Assembly (NCBI RefSeq): GCF_001941845.1
Contig: NZ_CP018870.1
Location: forward strand, 3,752,501 to 3,816,500
DNA: 64,000 nt
From: Streptomyces sp. TN58
Lineage (GTDB): Bacteria > Actinomycetota > Actinomycetes > Streptomycetales > Streptomycetaceae
Reading direction: 5' to 3'
Positions 1 through 8,189 of this stretch are shown here, piece by piece (within the stretch, counting starts at the first letter, position 1; each line of letters opens with the position of its first letter). Below the pieces are notes generated by a model, which saw only the letters and a list, made by a program, of their open reading frames with translations, was not told the origin of the DNA and did no database searches. Both the position numbers and the translations under genes were made by a program.

Positions 1-540
1 ATGCTGACCGACTCGGTCAACGGCAAGAAGAACGAGGGTCAGGCGAAGGAGTCCGTGCAGGTCGTGGACGTGGCCCAGCTGCTGCTGGAGTCGGTCAAGG
101 CCCCGGGCCCGACGGAGGAGGAACTGGCCGCGCTGGCGGCCGAGGCGGAGGCGGAAGCCGCGGCGGCCGCTGCGGCGGAGGCGGAGGCCAAGGCGGAAGC
201 GGAAGCGGAAGCGGCTGCCAAGGCGAAAGCTGAAGCCGAGGCGAAGGCCAAGGCGGATGCGGAGGCCGAGGCGGACGCGAAGGCCAAGGCCGAGGCCGAG
301 GCGGAGGCCGCAGCTGAGGCCGAGACCAAGGCGGAGGCCGAGGCGAAGGTTGAGCCGGAGGCCGAGTCCGAGACCGTGGCCGCGGCTGCGCCGGAGGCGG
401 AAGCCGAGGCTCCGGCCGAGAACGTCGTCGCCGAGGCCACCGCGGCGGACGCCGAGGCGGCGCCGCAGGCCGAGGCCGCGGGCGAGGCCGAGCAGGAGAG
501 CCCGGCCGAGCCGAAGGCGAAGGCCGAGGACGCCAAGTAG
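1..540 (+). CDS. Ala/Glu/Lys-rich low-complexity protein, possibly a C-terminal part
   Basis: The frame is open from the first base, so the gene may begin upstream and this may be only its C-terminal part. Residues 1-40 are ordinary sequence. Residues about 41-135 are an almost uninterrupted run of Ala-Glu and Ala-Lys steps, expected to form a long charged helix or coiled coil, followed by an acidic Ala/Pro/Glu tail. Such tails occur on several unrelated actinobacterial proteins, so no function can be read from it. A strong hairpin 40 bp after the stop ends the unit. Confidence 0.6.
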   Translation: MLTDSVNGKKNEGQAKESVQVVDVAQLLLESVKAPGPTEEELAALAAEAEAEAAAAAAAEAEAKAEAEAEAAAKAKAEAEAKAKADAEAEADAKAKAEAEAEAAAEAETKAEAEAKVEPEAESETVAAAAPEAEAEAPAENVVAEATAADAEAAPQAEAAGEAEQESPAEPKAKAEDAK

Positions 541-579
541 GAACCCGGGCCGTCGGCCGCCAGGCGAACGGCCCACACA

Positions 580-621
580 CCGGAAGCGGCCGGTCCCCCC
601 TCGGGGACCGGCCGCTTCCGG
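580..621 (+). terminator. Hairpin terminator after the Ala/Glu-rich gene
   Basis: Perfect 19-bp inverted repeat (580-598 with 603-621) with a 4-base loop, 40 bp after the stop codon at 540. There is no T-run, as is common in Streptomyces. Confidence 0.8.
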
Positions 622-877
622 CTTTCCGGGGCCAGCCCCGCCCACCACCCGCAGGGTCGGTCGGCGGCTCGGCGGGGCCGATCCCCGGGCACACGCCTGG
701 ATCGGAGGCGTCCGGCGCCGCACCGCAGCCGAGTGAACCGGACAGTCGACCCAGGCCCGCCGGGGGTGGGGACAGCCACCCGGGGATCCCCTAAGGGATG
801 TCACAGGTCAGCCGCAAAGGGCGCCGGTTCCGGCTGCCCGGCCACCGGAGCCCGCCGGACCAGGTACGTTCGATCAC

Positions 878-1786
878 GTGGCTGGATTCAGGATCGGACG
901 CGGCCGGGACAACAACCGCGCTCCCCAACAACCCCCGCAGCAGCAGCAGTCGTACGGTCAGCAGCAACCGCCGCCGTACGGCCAGCCGCCCTACCCTCCC
1001 GTCGGCGGCCCGCCACCGCAGCAGCAGTGGCCGCAGCCGACCGCCGGAGGCCACGGCGAGCCGGAGTACTTCGACCCGTACGGGCAGCCGCACCCGCATG
1101 CGCAGCAGCCCCCGTACGGCCCCGGAGGCGGCGGGAACTACAGCAACGACAACCCCGGGCACACCCAGGTCTTCGCCGTCGGCGAGGACCCGTACAGCCA
1201 GGGCGCGACCTACCACGCGGGCGCTGCCGCGGCGGCGCCGTCCGGGCCGCGGCTGCCGTGGAAGGACCTGCTGCGCGGCATCGTGACGCGGCCGGGGCAG
1301 ACCTTCCTCCAGATGCGCGACTACGCCGTCTGGGGTCCCGCGCTGATCGTGACCTTCCTCTACGGCCTCCTCGCGGTCTTCGGCCTGGACGACGCCCGCG
1401 AGGACGTGATCAACGCGACCCTGTCGAAGGCCGTCCCGATCGTGCTGTCCGCCGGCGTGGCGTTCGTCATCTGCGGACTGCTCCTGGGCGCGGTCACCCA
1501 CACCCTGGCCCGCCAGATGGGCGGCGACGGCACCTGGCAGCCCACCGTGGGCCTGTCGATGCTGGTCATGTCCATCACGGACGCCCCGCGTCTGCTCTTC
1601 GCCGTGTTCCTCGGCGGCGACAACATGGTCGTCCAGGTGCTCGGCTGGGCCACGTGGGTCGCCGCGGGCGCGCTCTTCACCTCGCTGGTCAGCAAGTCGC
1701 ACGACCTGCCGTGGCCGAAGGCGCTCGGCGCCTCCGCGATCCAGCTGATCGCCCTGCTGTCGATCATCAAGCTGGGCACGATCTAG
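878..1786 (+). CDS. YIP1-like multi-pass membrane protein
   Basis: 302 residues from a GTG start. Residues 1 to about 125 are Gln/Pro/Tyr/Gly-rich and probably disordered in the cytoplasm. From about residue 130 there is a conserved entry (PWKDLLRGIVTRPGQTF) and about five hydrophobic segments (roughly 150-170, 185-205, 220-245, 255-275, 285-300). This resembles the bacterial Yip1-domain family, whose members are integral membrane proteins of unclear role. It is monocistronic, with a 20-bp hairpin immediately after the stop. The Yip1 assignment is by overall pattern only. Confidence 0.75.
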   Translation: MAGFRIGRGRDNNRAPQQPPQQQQSYGQQQPPPYGQPPYPPVGGPPPQQQWPQPTAGGHGEPEYFDPYGQPHPHAQQPPYGPGGGGNYSNDNPGHTQVFAVGEDPYSQGATYHAGAAAAAPSGPRLPWKDLLRGIVTRPGQTFLQMRDYAVWGPALIVTFLYGLLAVFGLDDAREDVINATLSKAVPIVLSAGVAFVICGLLLGAVTHTLARQMGGDGTWQPTVGLSMLVMSITDAPRLLFAVFLGGDNMVVQVLGWATWVAAGALFTSLVSKSHDLPWPKALGASAIQLIALLSIIKLGTI

Positions 1787-1800
1787 CTGCACGCACATAC

Positions 1801-1844
1801 ATGCGCGAGGGGCCCCCGGCACCAGCCGGGGGCCCCTCGCGCAT
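1801..1844 (+). terminator. Strong bidirectional hairpin terminator
   Basis: Perfect 20-bp stem (1801-1820 with 1825-1844) closed by the loop ACCA, 15 bp after the stop of the YIP1-like gene. It also separates that gene from the IS110 remnant. Confidence 0.9.
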
Positions 1845-1902
1845 CGTGCGGTGAACCGGTGAACGCGACGGTCAGGCGTCCCTACCTTGTTGACCGGGAT
1901 GA

Positions 1903-2790
1903 GCGAGCCATTCGTAGGGTTGGCTCACCCAGGGGTGCCGGGTGTGGCTTTCAGGCGTCTGCCGTTGGTGGCTTACTTCGATTCGCCGCCCGGCACCCCA
2001 CGACGACTCGGCTGCTCATTAGGAATTGCGGCACTGATCGCTCAGTAGGGACTCGACAGCGAAGTCGTCCGTGGCACCTGTACACACACGACCCGCGGAG
2101 AAGTACGTGACAGCAATCTGGGCCGGTATCGACGCCGGGAAGACCCATCACCACTGTGTGGTGATCGACGACACCGGCAAGCGCCTTCTGTCCCGGCGCG
2201 TCGCCAACAACGAGAGTGAACTGCTCAAGCTCTGTGCGGACGTTCTCGCACTCGGCGACGAAGCGGTCTGGGGCATCGACCTGGCTGACGGCGGGGCCGC
2301 CCTGGCCATCACGGTGCTGTTCAACCACGGCCAGCAGCTGCTCTACATCCCCGGGCGGGCGGTCAACCGGGCCTCCGAGGGCTACCGTGGAGACGGCAAA
2401 ACCGACGCCAAGGATGCGGCGGTGATCGCCGACCAGACCCGCATTCGGCGTGATCTCGCCGCGTTGCGGCCTGGCGACAAGCTGGTGTCCGAGTTGAGGG
2501 TCCTCGTCCGTCACCGCCGCGACCTCAGCGACGACCGCACCCGGACAATCAACCGGCTCCGCGGCCACCTCACCGAGATCTTCCCCGGCCTGGAGCGTGA
2601 ACTCGATCTGGGCAATGTCGGTCTGCGAGGAATCCCGCCGCTTCTACGACCGCAAGCGCGCCGAGGGCAAGCGGCACAGCCAAGCCGTCATGGCCCTCGC
2701 ACGCCGACGAGTCAATGTCCTCTGGGCTCTATTGCGTGACGGACGGTGCTACCAACCCATACCGCCCGTCACGTCAGCTGCTTGACATCC
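1903..2790 (+). mobile_element. Decayed IS110-family insertion element
   Basis: The stretch holds about 200 bp of non-coding left end, an internally deleted IS110-type transposase and a short right end abutting the stop codon of the phosphoribosyltransferase gene. The ends are approximate, because IS110 elements lack terminal inverted repeats. The left end contains a stem GGGGTGCCGGG (1932-1942) pairing with 1989-1999, in the place where this family encodes its guide (bridge) RNA. The right end contains TTGACA (2782-2787) and the left end TAGGGT (1915-1920). In a circular form joined near 2792/1903 they would lie about 17 bp apart. Confidence 0.65.
2107..2785 (+). pseudogene. IS110-family transposase, internally deleted
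   Basis: From GTG 2107 the frame gives a typical DEDD N-terminus: GIDAGKTHHH near the start and DGKTDAKDAAVIAD about residue 100. It continues to about 2615, then loses similarity and ends at 2739 in another frame. The normal C-terminal end (SRRFYDRKRAEGKRH...ARRRVNVLWALLRDGR) is found in a different frame at about 2629-2760. Family members are about 400 residues, so roughly half, including the C-terminal domain with the conserved serine, is missing. The protein cannot be active. Confidence 0.85.
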
Positions 2791-2793
2791 CGA

Positions 2794-3294
2794 TTAGGAA
2801 TCGAGGACCTGGCCCTCGCGCTTGACGACCGGCGGCTCGACCGACCAGGGGAAGTTGATCCACTCGTCGGTCTTCTTCCACACGTACTCGCACTGCACGA
2901 GCGAGTGGGACTTCTCGTAGATGACGGCGGAGCGCACCTCGGCGACGTGGCCGAGGCAGAAGTCGTGCACCAGCTTGAGCGTCTTGCCGGTGTCGGCGAC
3001 GTCGTCGGCGATGAGGACCTTCTTGTCGGTGAAGTCGATCGCCTCGGGCACGGGCGCCAGCATGACCGGCATCTCCAGCGTGGTGCCGACGCCGGTGTAG
3101 AACTCCACGTTCACCAGGTGGATGTTCTTGCAGTCCAGGGCGTACGCCAGGCCGCCGGCGACGAACACGCCGCCGCGGGCGATGCTCAGGATGATGTCGG
3201 GCTCGTAGCCGTCGTCGGCGATGGTCTGCGCCAGCTCGCGCACGGCGGTGCCGAAGCCCTCGTAGGTCAGGTTCTCGCGTACTGCGTCGCTCAT
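2794..3294 (-). CDS. Phosphoribosyltransferase
   Basis: 166 residues from ATG 3294. Type I phosphoribosyltransferase fold with the PRPP-binding motif [13 protein letters not shown] at residues 93-105 and the [10 protein letters not shown] loop at 35-44. Members use PRPP with a purine base or related substrate; the exact substrate cannot be told from sequence. Its start codon overlaps the stop of dcd by 4 bp (ATGA), so the two are probably translated together and both act in nucleotide metabolism. The IS110 remnant ends directly at its stop codon. Confidence 0.88.
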   Translation of the reverse strand: MSDAVRENLTYEGFGTAVRELAQTIADDGYEPDIILSIARGGVFVAGGLAYALDCKNIHLVNVEFYTGVGTTLEMPVMLAPVPEAIDFTDKKVLIADDVADTGKTLKLVHDFCLGHVAEVRSAVIYEKSHSLVQCEYVWKKTDEWINFPWSVEPPVVKREGQVLDS

Positions 3295-3878
3295 GCCTCG
3301 TGCCTGACCTGGGTGCGGTGGAAGTTCTGGAAGGAGCGCGAGGCGGTCGGCCCGCGCTGCCCCTGGTACCTGGAGCCGTACCGTTCGCTGCCGTACGGGA
3401 ACTCCGCGGGCGAGCTGAGCCGGAACATGCACAGCTGCCCGATCTTCATGCCGGGCCAGAGCTTGATCGGCAGCGTGGCCAGGTTCGACAGCTCAAGGGT
3501 CACGTGGCCCGAGAACCCGGGGTCGATGAACCCGGCGGTCGAGTGCGTCACGAGGCCGAGACGGCCCAGGCTGGACTTGCCCTCCAGCCGGGAGGCGATG
3601 TCGTCGGGCAGCGAGATGACCTCGTAGGTCGACGCCAGGACGAACTCGCCGGGGTGCAGGATGAACGCCTCGTCCCCTTCGGGCTCGACCATCCGCGTCA
3701 GGTCCGGCTGCTCGACCGCGGGATCGATGTGGGCGTAGCGGTGATTCTCGAACACCCGGAAGAACCGGTCGAGACGCACATCGATGCTGGAGGGCTGCAC
3801 CATCGCCTCGTCGAACGGGTCGATGCGAACCCGTCCGCTGTCGATCTCGGCCCGGATGTCTTTGTCAGAGAGAAGCAC
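3291..3878 (-). CDS. dcd: dCTP deaminase
   Basis: 195 residues from a GTG start, the usual length. It converts dCTP to dUTP for thymidylate synthesis as a homotrimer. The key motifs are intact: GKSSLGRLG at residues 100-108, GFIDPGFSG at 116-124 and the catalytic glutamate in VTLELSN (Glu129). The C-terminal region ending in an Arg/Gln/His-rich tail is typical. It is the upstream gene of a two-gene unit with the phosphoribosyltransferase. It is the reference for judging the two divergent homologues in the mobile element at 19173-20245. Confidence 0.95.
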   Translation of the reverse strand: MLLSDKDIRAEIDSGRVRIDPFDEAMVQPSSIDVRLDRFFRVFENHRYAHIDPAVEQPDLTRMVEPEGDEAFILHPGEFVLASTYEVISLPDDIASRLEGKSSLGRLGLVTHSTAGFIDPGFSGHVTLELSNLATLPIKLWPGMKIGQLCMFRLSSPAEFPYGSERYGSRYQGQRGPTASRSFQNFHRTQVRHEA

Positions 3879-3962
3879 GTCCCGAGGATACGCAGAGCGC
3901 GCGGGCCTCCCCCAATCGAGAGGGACCGCCCGCGCGCCCGGCCGTACGTCTCACACCCGCGC

Positions 3963-4130
3963 TCAGCGCTTGGGCGCACCGCCGACGGGCACGGCCTGCC
4001 GCAGGCGCGCGCACCGCGGACACCGCAGCAGCCGCCCGGGCCCGATCCGGCCGGCACCGAGCTGCTGCAGCGGGAAGGAGGCGGTACTGAAAACATGCCC
4101 TTCGGCACAACGGACGACGGTGTGCTCCAT
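3963..4130 (-). CDS. Small conserved-looking zinc-ribbon-like protein
   Basis: 55 residues from ATG 4130, preceded by an AAGGGA ribosome site. It holds one cysteine in VVRCAEGHVF near the N-terminus and a CPRC pair near residue 38, spaced like a small zinc ribbon. The N-terminal extension open to 4310 has no good start and is unlikely to be translated. Function unknown. Confidence 0.6.
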   Translation of the reverse strand: MEHTVVRCAEGHVFSTASFPLQQLGAGRIGPGRLLRCPRCARLRQAVPVGGAPKR

Positions 4131-4356
4131 CGAGTCCCTTTCCCCAACGAGCCATTCTGCGACGAATCGCCACATTAGGGGATGATCCCGCACCGGCTCC
4201 AGCCGCCGCGCTCCGCACGACACGGTACGCCCCAACTCCCGCGCCCACACGCCTGGATGCACACGACAGGCAACGGCGGCACCGCGGCAAATACACCGGG
4301 AGGCGATCATGGGGTAGAGTGTGGAACGGTAGGGATCCAGGCAACTGGCCCGCTGC

Positions 4357-4427
4357 GCGGATGTAGTTTAATGGTAGAACATGAGCTTCCCAAGCTTATA
4401 GCGCGGGTTCGATTCCCGTCATCCGCT
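4357..4427 (+). tRNA. tRNA-Gly (anticodon CCC)
   Basis: Seven-base acceptor stem GCGGATG (4357-4363) pairs with CATCCGC (4420-4426), with a discriminator base at 4427 and no encoded CCA. The anticodon stem TGAGC/GCTTA closes the loop TTCCCAA (4387-4393), giving anticodon CCC. The T arm (GCGGG TTCGATT CCCGT) is canonical. A TAGAGT -10-like box lies at 4315-4320. The 3' part, from the first base of the anticodon loop, is the attachment site of the adjacent mobile element and is repeated at 25996-26037. Confidence 0.95.
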
Positions 4428-4428
4428 C
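4387..4428 (+). repeat. Attachment site attL inside tRNA-Gly
   Basis: 42 bp identical to 25996-26037. The identity starts exactly at the first base of the anticodon loop and runs one base past the discriminator. Tyrosine-integrase elements of actinomycetes commonly use such sites and restore the tRNA on integration. The distance between the copies is 21,609 bp. Confidence 0.93.
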
Positions 4429-4434
4429 TTGAAC

Positions 4435-4463
4435 GAAGGCCCAGGCCAGAGACCTGGGCCTTC
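4435..4463 (+). terminator. tRNA-Gly terminator
   Basis: Stem GAAGGCCCAGG (4435-4445) pairs with CCTGGGCCTTC (4453-4463), followed by TTTGTTG. Related hairpins follow the other tRNA-end copies at about 22742, 26045 and 27443. Confidence 0.85.
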
Positions 4464-4534
4464 TTTGTTGTCTAGACCTATTGGGGGCTGTCGTGCCCTC
4501 CGCGTGCCCCAACTCGGCTTTACGCCCTGCCCAT

Positions 4535-4576
4535 GGCGCTGCCCCCGCACCATTTAGGTGGTGCGGGGGCAGCGCC
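4535..4576 (-). terminator. Terminator between tRNA-Gly and the XRE/ImmA operon
   Basis: 18-bp perfect stem (4535-4552 with 4559-4576) with a six-base loop. It lies 84 bp downstream of the stop of the leftward gene at 4660 and separates that operon from the tRNA. Confidence 0.85.
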
Positions 4577-4659
4577 GTCTCAATATGCGGGCGGGTAGCT
4601 CTGTGATCCGCACCACTTCCGACCGAGGGAACGTTCCTCCGTAGGCGCAAATGCGAGTG

Positions 4660-5817
4660 TCAACGCACGACGGAGAGTTGCGGCCTGTGGGAGGCGGCCG
4701 CACCACGGGCACCACCGCGCCCGCCCTCCTGGGCCATGACCACCAGGCCGAAGATCAAGTCACTGAGGTCGGCTGCTCGCAGGTCGAGGTCCCGGGCGAC
4801 TTGGGCCAGCGGCATGCTCTCCGCTCGAAGGGCGGCGAAGACCTTGCCCAACACCTGGGAGGTCTCCCGCGTGAGCGTGCTTTGGGGTTCCGACTTCCGG
4901 TAGCCCATGCGACTGAGCTCGACGCAATGCGTGCGGTACTGCCATTCGGTGGTGAGGTTGAGCTCGTGCAGGCGGTGGGCGAGTGCCATGGCGGCGACCT
5001 TCCAGCGACGCTTCGCCTGCAGGATCCAGGCGGTGCTCGGGTTGCGAGGGGCGTGCGCCAAGACGTCCGCAGCCGGCATGAGCAGAGCTGCCGCGAAGCG
5101 GTGCGCTTCCCCTTCGGCCTGGGGGCCATGGGGGACCTGCTCCTCGCCATGCAGAACCAGGTGGCCGAGCTCATGTGCGGCGTCGAAGCGTCCGCGCTCG
5201 GCTGTCTTCTCGGTGTTCAGCAGCACGAACGGGATGCCTCGGTCCCAGAAGGAGAAGGCGTCCACTTCCGGGCAGTCCCTGGACAGCGAGAACACGCGAA
5301 CACCGTGCGCTTCAAGTAGATGAACCATGTTGGGGATCGGGGTGACCCCCAACCCCCATCGAGTGCGAACCAGTTCGGCTGCGCGCTCGGCGGGACAGTT
5401 CTCGGCACCGGCCTCGCCCGGAAACACTGGTTCGTCGTCGCTGCCGAGACGGCTGAACGAGGTCAAGGTCGGAAGGTCCGGCGCCGGCAGCTTGAAGCGA
5501 GCCCGGATCCAGTCCTGCAAGATCCGGGCGAGGCGACCACTGCTCAGGGCGATGTCCCGTTGTGAGGCCGTCATCTTGCTCAGCGCCCTGAAGCTGACCG
5601 ACTCGACGGGCAGGTCGGCGACCTCTTCGGCGACGAAGAAGGACTCCGGGAACTCCAGAGCCTCAGCAAGGCTGGCCAGGGAGGCCGGGGGAGGGTAGGC
5701 CCGGCCGTTCTCGTAGTCGGACAACCGGCGGGCGGTGAGTCCGACCATCTGGGCGAGACGGGTGACGGTGAGCCCGCGGCGCTTGCGCGCCAGGACGAGC
5801 CGGGATGCGGTGGTCAT
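4660..5817 (-). CDS. XRE regulator fused to ImmA/IrrE metallopeptidase
   Basis: 385 residues. Residues 5-60 are an XRE helix-turn-helix (LARKRRGLTVTRLAQMVGLTARRLSDYENG). Residues about 150-260 are an ImmA/IrrE-type zinc peptidase with HELGH at 215-219 and a likely third ligand in the downstream EAHRFAAALLMP helix. Members act as regulators of mobile elements, cleaving a repressor, or as antitoxin-like partners. It is second in a leftward two-gene unit, 30 bp after the unknown gene at 5848. It probably controls element behaviour or acts with that partner; no experimental role can be assigned. Confidence 0.88.
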   Translation of the reverse strand: MTTASRLVLARKRRGLTVTRLAQMVGLTARRLSDYENGRAYPPPASLASLAEALEFPESFFVAEEVADLPVESVSFRALSKMTASQRDIALSSGRLARILQDWIRARFKLPAPDLPTLTSFSRLGSDDEPVFPGEAGAENCPAERAAELVRTRWGLGVTPIPNMVHLLEAHGVRVFSLSRDCPEVDAFSFWDRGIPFVLLNTEKTAERGRFDAAHELGHLVLHGEEQVPHGPQAEGEAHRFAAALLMPAADVLAHAPRNPSTAWILQAKRRWKVAAMALAHRLHELNLTTEWQYRTHCVELSRMGYRKSEPQSTLTRETSQVLGKVFAALRAESMPLAQVARDLDLRAADLSDLIFGLVVMAQEGGRGGARGAAASHRPQLSVVR

Positions 5818-5847
5818 GGGAGTGCCAATGGGTTGTGGGGTGGACGA

Positions 5848-6495
5848 TCAGCCCAGACGCTCGATCGGGATGTCGATGCCGCCTTCGCCGTCGTCGTCGT
5901 TCGGGAACGGGTTGAAGCCCTCGAAGTCGATGTAGGGGAAGATGATCCGCTCGTGCCAGCTGTCGATCTTGCCGCGGCTCCCCGGGTTGGTCGGCAGTGA
6001 CAGCTCGTAGTAGAGCCGCGTGCCCGTCAGGGTGTTCACGTGCTGGTACAGGAGGAACCAGGTCGGGATCCCCTCCCCGACTCCCTGAGGCTCGGGATCG
6101 GCCTCGTAGCCAGGGAACACCAGCTGTCGGTTGGTCTCAACCCGGCGGATGACCGCCGTGCCCTTCGCGTAGCGAGTGGCAGGGGTGAGCGCGGCGTAGC
6201 CGGTGGCCTTGTTGCCGCTGGAGGCGGTGATGGCGAAGTCCTCCACCGGCGACAGTAGGAGCGAGACGTTCTGAGGGCTCACACTGCGCCACCCGTCAGG
6301 GATGTACGCCTCGCGCAGGAAGCGGATGGTCCTGCCCCAGAAGATGTTGCCCGGGAGCGAGACCGGGTCGAGGGGCGTGCAAAAGTTGCGCTCCGCCTCG
6401 GCGCGTCGCAGCACGTTCTCGATGGTTTCGGCCGAGAGCCCCAGGTCTGCGAGACGGCTCTGGCCGCGTGAGTCCTCAACGTGCATGACTGCCAT
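5848..6495 (-). CDS. Unknown protein partnered with XRE/ImmA peptidase
   Basis: 215 residues from an ATG, soluble, with no signal peptide or membrane segment. I do not recognise a family. Residues 13-35 look like a helical LSAETIENVLRRAEAE segment; the rest is mixed alpha/beta with an acidic tail (NDDDGEGG). It is the first gene of the leftward unit ending in the XRE/ImmA protein and has a palindrome-rich upstream region at 6520-6552. The pairing resembles toxin-antitoxin or immunity-type modules near element integrases, but that is inference. Confidence 0.8.
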   Translation of the reverse strand: MAVMHVEDSRGQSRLADLGLSAETIENVLRRAEAERNFCTPLDPVSLPGNIFWGRTIRFLREAYIPDGWRSVSPQNVSLLLSPVEDFAITASSGNKATGYAALTPATRYAKGTAVIRRVETNRQLVFPGYEADPEPQGVGEGIPTWFLLYQHVNTLTGTRLYYELSLPTNPGSRGKIDSWHERIIFPYIDFEGFNPFPNDDDGEGGIDIPIERLG

Positions 6496-6519
6496 ATTCA
6501 GCCCCTGCCCACGGAGTGC

Positions 6520-6552
6520 GATTTCCGGAAATCCTCCCTCATTCGAGGGAGG
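6520..6552 (-). promoter_or_regulatory. Palindromic operator candidate for the XRE/ImmA operon
   Basis: The perfect 14-bp palindrome GATTTCCGGAAATC (6520-6533) is immediately followed by the inverted repeat CCTCCCTC-ATTC-GAGGGAGG (6533-6552). It lies 25-57 bp upstream of the start at 6495, where an autoregulating XRE protein would bind. Confidence 0.5.
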
Positions 6553-6647
6553 AAATCAAGAAGCACTACTGGTCAGTCGGCTGTCAGGGCACGACGAACC
6601 CGACCAGAGCTGATCGTAAATCGCTCTGACCGGGGACGTCACGGATC

Positions 6648-7787
6648 TCAGTCGGGCTCGGAGCCAGTCGCACGTCCGCGCAACTCACGGACCTTGGTGT
6701 CGATGCCTCCGGCGACCTCCTGCTGGCGGGCGTCGTCGGAGTGCTGGTAGATCATCGCGGCCTTCTCCGAGGACTGGCCGGCGCGGACCATCGTGTCCTT
6801 GAGCGTGGCGCCGGACTGGGTGGAGAGGGTGTGGCCCGTGTGCCGGAGGTCGTAGAAGCGGAAGTCCTTCGGCAGGCCGACCTTGGCGCGGGCCTTCGCC
6901 CACTTCCGGCCGAAGTTCGTCCGCCGGAAGGCCGCCCCCTTCTCGCCCACGAACAGCAGCCCGTCGGGCTCCTTCTCCGCGAACCAGTCCAGGTGCCGCT
7001 TGACCTCGATGTGGAGGAAGGACGGCAGGTGGATGGTGCGCACACCGGCCGCGGACTTGGTGTCGCCTTCGACGCGGCGGCCGGTGTTCAGCTCCGGGGC
7101 GGCCTCCGTGACCCGTACGGCGAGCGGGTCGAGGGTGACGGAGGTGCGGCGCAGGGCAGCCAGCTCCTCCGGGCGCATCGGGCCGTAGGCCCCGAGGTAG
7201 ACCATCAGGCGCCAGCGGATGCCGATGGCCTCGGCGAGGGCGTCGACCTGCTCGACGGTGGCCGTCGTGCGTTCCTTCGCCTTCTCGCTGCCGGCGCCCC
7301 TGATCCGGCACGGGTTGCGCCGGATCAGCTCGTCGTCCGTCGCCGTCTCCATGATCGCCTTGAGCAGGCGGTAGGACTTGGCGACGGTCGTGGCCCCGGT
7401 GGCGGCCAGGCGCTCGGTCCGCCAGGTCCGAACGTTCGGAGGGGTGATCTCATCGAGGTCCACCTCGCCAAAGAAGGGGAGGAGGTGCAGGCGCAGGAGG
7501 CGGCGGTACAGCTCCTCCGTGGTGGCGGACAGGCCGCGCTCCTCCACCCACTTCAAGGCGTACTCCTTGAAGTTGACCGCCCCGACCTCCGGGTCCACCC
7601 AGACATTGCGCTGGATGTCCGCTTTGGTGAGGGTCAGCCAGTCCTGGGCGTCTGTCTTCGTCTCGAACGTCTCCGGCGCGGTGCGACGGGAGCCATCCGG
7701 TGCCCAGTAGCGCGCCTGCCAGCGTCCGGAAGGAAGCCGGCGTACGGTGCCGAACTCACGCCGCCGCTGCGGCTTGCGGCCCGCCAT
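6648..7787 (-). CDS. int: Tyrosine recombinase, element integrase
   Basis: 379 residues: N-terminal SAM-like DNA-binding domain (about 65-165) and catalytic domain (about 175-370). Catalytic candidates are Arg205 (PMRPEE), Lys244, Arg315 (YDLRHTGHT) and the tyrosine nucleophile Tyr347 (AAMIYQHS). The usual histidine before LRH is Tyr312, and the usual LGHSS is AGQSS (Gln338). Those substitutions are seen in some actinobacterial integrases. Its start overlaps the excisionase stop by one base (TGATG). It should catalyse recombination in the anticodon loop of tRNA-Gly(CCC). Confidence 0.93.
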   Translation of the reverse strand: MAGRKPQRRREFGTVRRLPSGRWQARYWAPDGSRRTAPETFETKTDAQDWLTLTKADIQRNVWVDPEVGAVNFKEYALKWVEERGLSATTEELYRRLLRLHLLPFFGEVDLDEITPPNVRTWRTERLAATGATTVAKSYRLLKAIMETATDDELIRRNPCRIRGAGSEKAKERTTATVEQVDALAEAIGIRWRLMVYLGAYGPMRPEELAALRRTSVTLDPLAVRVTEAAPELNTGRRVEGDTKSAAGVRTIHLPSFLHIEVKRHLDWFAEKEPDGLLFVGEKGAAFRRTNFGRKWAKARAKVGLPKDFRFYDLRHTGHTLSTQSGATLKDTMVRAGQSSEKAAMIYQHSDDARQQEVAGGIDTKVRELRGRATGSEPD

Positions 7788-8059
7788 CAGGCCGCCTTCC
7801 CGAAGCGGGAGCGCACGTCGCGAAGCGTGGGGACCGTGCGCTCCTCCACGTACGCGGTCAGCACGCTGTCGGCGATGCGGACGTGCTTGCCGAGCTTCAC
7901 GTAGCGGATCCGGCGTTCCTGGATGAGCCGGCGGATGAAGCGCACGCCGGTGCCGAGGCGTTCGGCGGCCTCGTCGACGGTGAGCAGGCGGTCGTTGTTG
8001 TTCACCTCCTTCGCCGTGCGGGGCTGAGCGGAGGCGTGGGGTATCGCCGTGTGGCGCAA
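7787..8059 (-). CDS. xis: Excisionase-type helix-turn-helix protein
   Basis: Up to 90 residues, containing a MerR-like winged helix (LLTVDEAAERLGTGVRFIRRLIQERRIRYVKLGKHVRI), the usual form of actinomycete excisionases. The open frame starts at a TTG at 8059. A strong AAGGAGG at about 8008-8014 suggests a shorter product, although the GTG beside it is too close to be an ideal start. The protein would bend DNA at the att sites and direct integrase towards excision. It is coupled to int by a one-base overlap. Confidence 0.85.
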   Translation of the reverse strand: MRHTAIPHASAQPRTAKEVNNNDRLLTVDEAAERLGTGVRFIRRLIQERRIRYVKLGKHVRIADSVLTAYVEERTVPTLRDVRSRFGKAA

Positions 8060-8189
8060 GCGGGGTCCTCTCGTGGCCTCGGCTGATGGGGCGGCAACCC
8101 CGGCCGGGCCGGTGTCGTTCCGGGATGGGATGGGCGTGTGGTGCGGCCGTGGCCTGGGGTTTGCGGTCCAGGGCGGCCGGAGAAGCGGG

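Noticed and set aside
4626..4640. GGAACGTTCC near the left end as part of the palindrome arrays
   Set aside because: Half-sites are in the opposite order with no five-base centre and it stands alone, so it is not the same element.
4396..4650. Leftward 84-residue open frame ending MTGIEPAL
   Set aside because: It is read through the tRNA-Gly gene and its terminator in reverse; the ending is the well-known translation of a tRNA complement, not a protein.
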